Shown piece after piece: positions 6,837 to 6,902 of a DNA stretch of 6,902 nucleotides (its first letter is position 1; the number at the start of each line of letters is the position of its first letter). The notes below the pieces were generated by a model, which ran no database searches, was not told where the DNA came from, and saw nothing but the letters and a program-made list of their open reading frames with translations. Source of the stretch: Chitinophagaceae bacterium (GTDB lineage Bacteria > Bacteroidota > Bacteroidia > Chitinophagales > Chitinophagaceae); NCBI GenBank assembly GCA_019454915.1, contig JACFNM010000220.1, positions 1-6,902 of the forward strand. Direction: 5' to 3'. The position numbers and the translations under genes are program-made.

Positions 6837-6849
6837 GCTTCTTACCAGA

Positions 6850-6902
6850 TTAATAGCCTTTCACCATAAACACACATTCTTCTATCTTTTTCACCTGCTG
6901 GG
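6850..6902 (-). CDS. C-terminal end of a convergent gene (partial)
   Basis: On the minus strand an open frame enters from the right edge and ends with TAA at 6852-6850. Its last 16 codons read QQVKKIEECVFMVKGY, protein-like in composition. It would end 13 bases from the stop of the exported-protein gene, a normal convergent arrangement. With so little visible no product can be named. Another minus frame is also open across most of this stretch, so the choice of frame is tentative. Confidence 0.35.
   Translation of the reverse strand, partial: QQVKKIEECVFMVKGY

Noticed and set aside
6835..6859. AGGCT/AGCCT inverted repeat between the convergent genes as a terminator
   Set aside because: It has only 5 bp with a 15-base loop and no T-run on either strand, so it is not distinguishable from chance.
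1..6902. Defence island, mobile element, CRISPR or RNA gene
   Set aside because: There is no repeat array, transposase, integrase, nuclease domain or tRNA-like or rRNA-like sequence on either strand; every long stretch is accounted for by ordinary metabolic or envelope genes.

Overview
The window looks like chromosomal DNA of a Bacteroidota species, most likely Chitinophagaceae-like (inference). The evidence is indirect: recognisable promoters carry the Bacteroidetes -7 box TAnnTTTG instead of a sigma70 TATAAT, most starts have weak or no Shine-Dalgarno sequence, base composition looks moderate, and the proline dehydrogenase and dipeptide epimerase read like those of this phylum. I see no RNA genes, CRISPR array, insertion sequence or prophage. 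The gene order is that of an ordinary chromosome.

Left block (1-3703, minus strand): a two-gene operon. Transcription starts near 3727, just downstream of a good TATCTTTG box. It runs through a family 2 glycosyltransferase fused to a C-terminal DUF2062 membrane domain, then after 14 bases into a 12-helix MMPL/RND-family exporter that is still open at base 1. A sugar or polyprenyl-type transferase next to an MMPL exporter suggests assembly and export of an envelope glycolipid or lipid-linked pigment. The substrate cannot be read from this window.

Middle (3778-6323): a monofunctional proline dehydrogenase (minus) and an enolase-superfamily dipeptide epimerase (plus), transcribed divergently from a gap of about 200 bases. 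The gap holds a candidate promoter for each gene and, between them, a nested set of inverted repeats (5095-5161). The two enzymes fit amino-acid, peptide or murein-peptide catabolism: proline to pyrroline-5-carboxylate, and L/D epimerisation of dipeptides such as L-Ala-D/L-Glu.

Right edge (6324-6902): a small exported protein of unknown function with its own candidate promoter, followed by what looks like the C-terminal end of a convergent gene entering from the right.

No clearly new system is visible. The most notable points are an MMPL exporter whose first-half proton-relay Asp is replaced by Asn while the second-half one is kept, the GT2-DUF2062/MMPL pair, the structured divergent intergenic region, and the uncharacterised exported protein.
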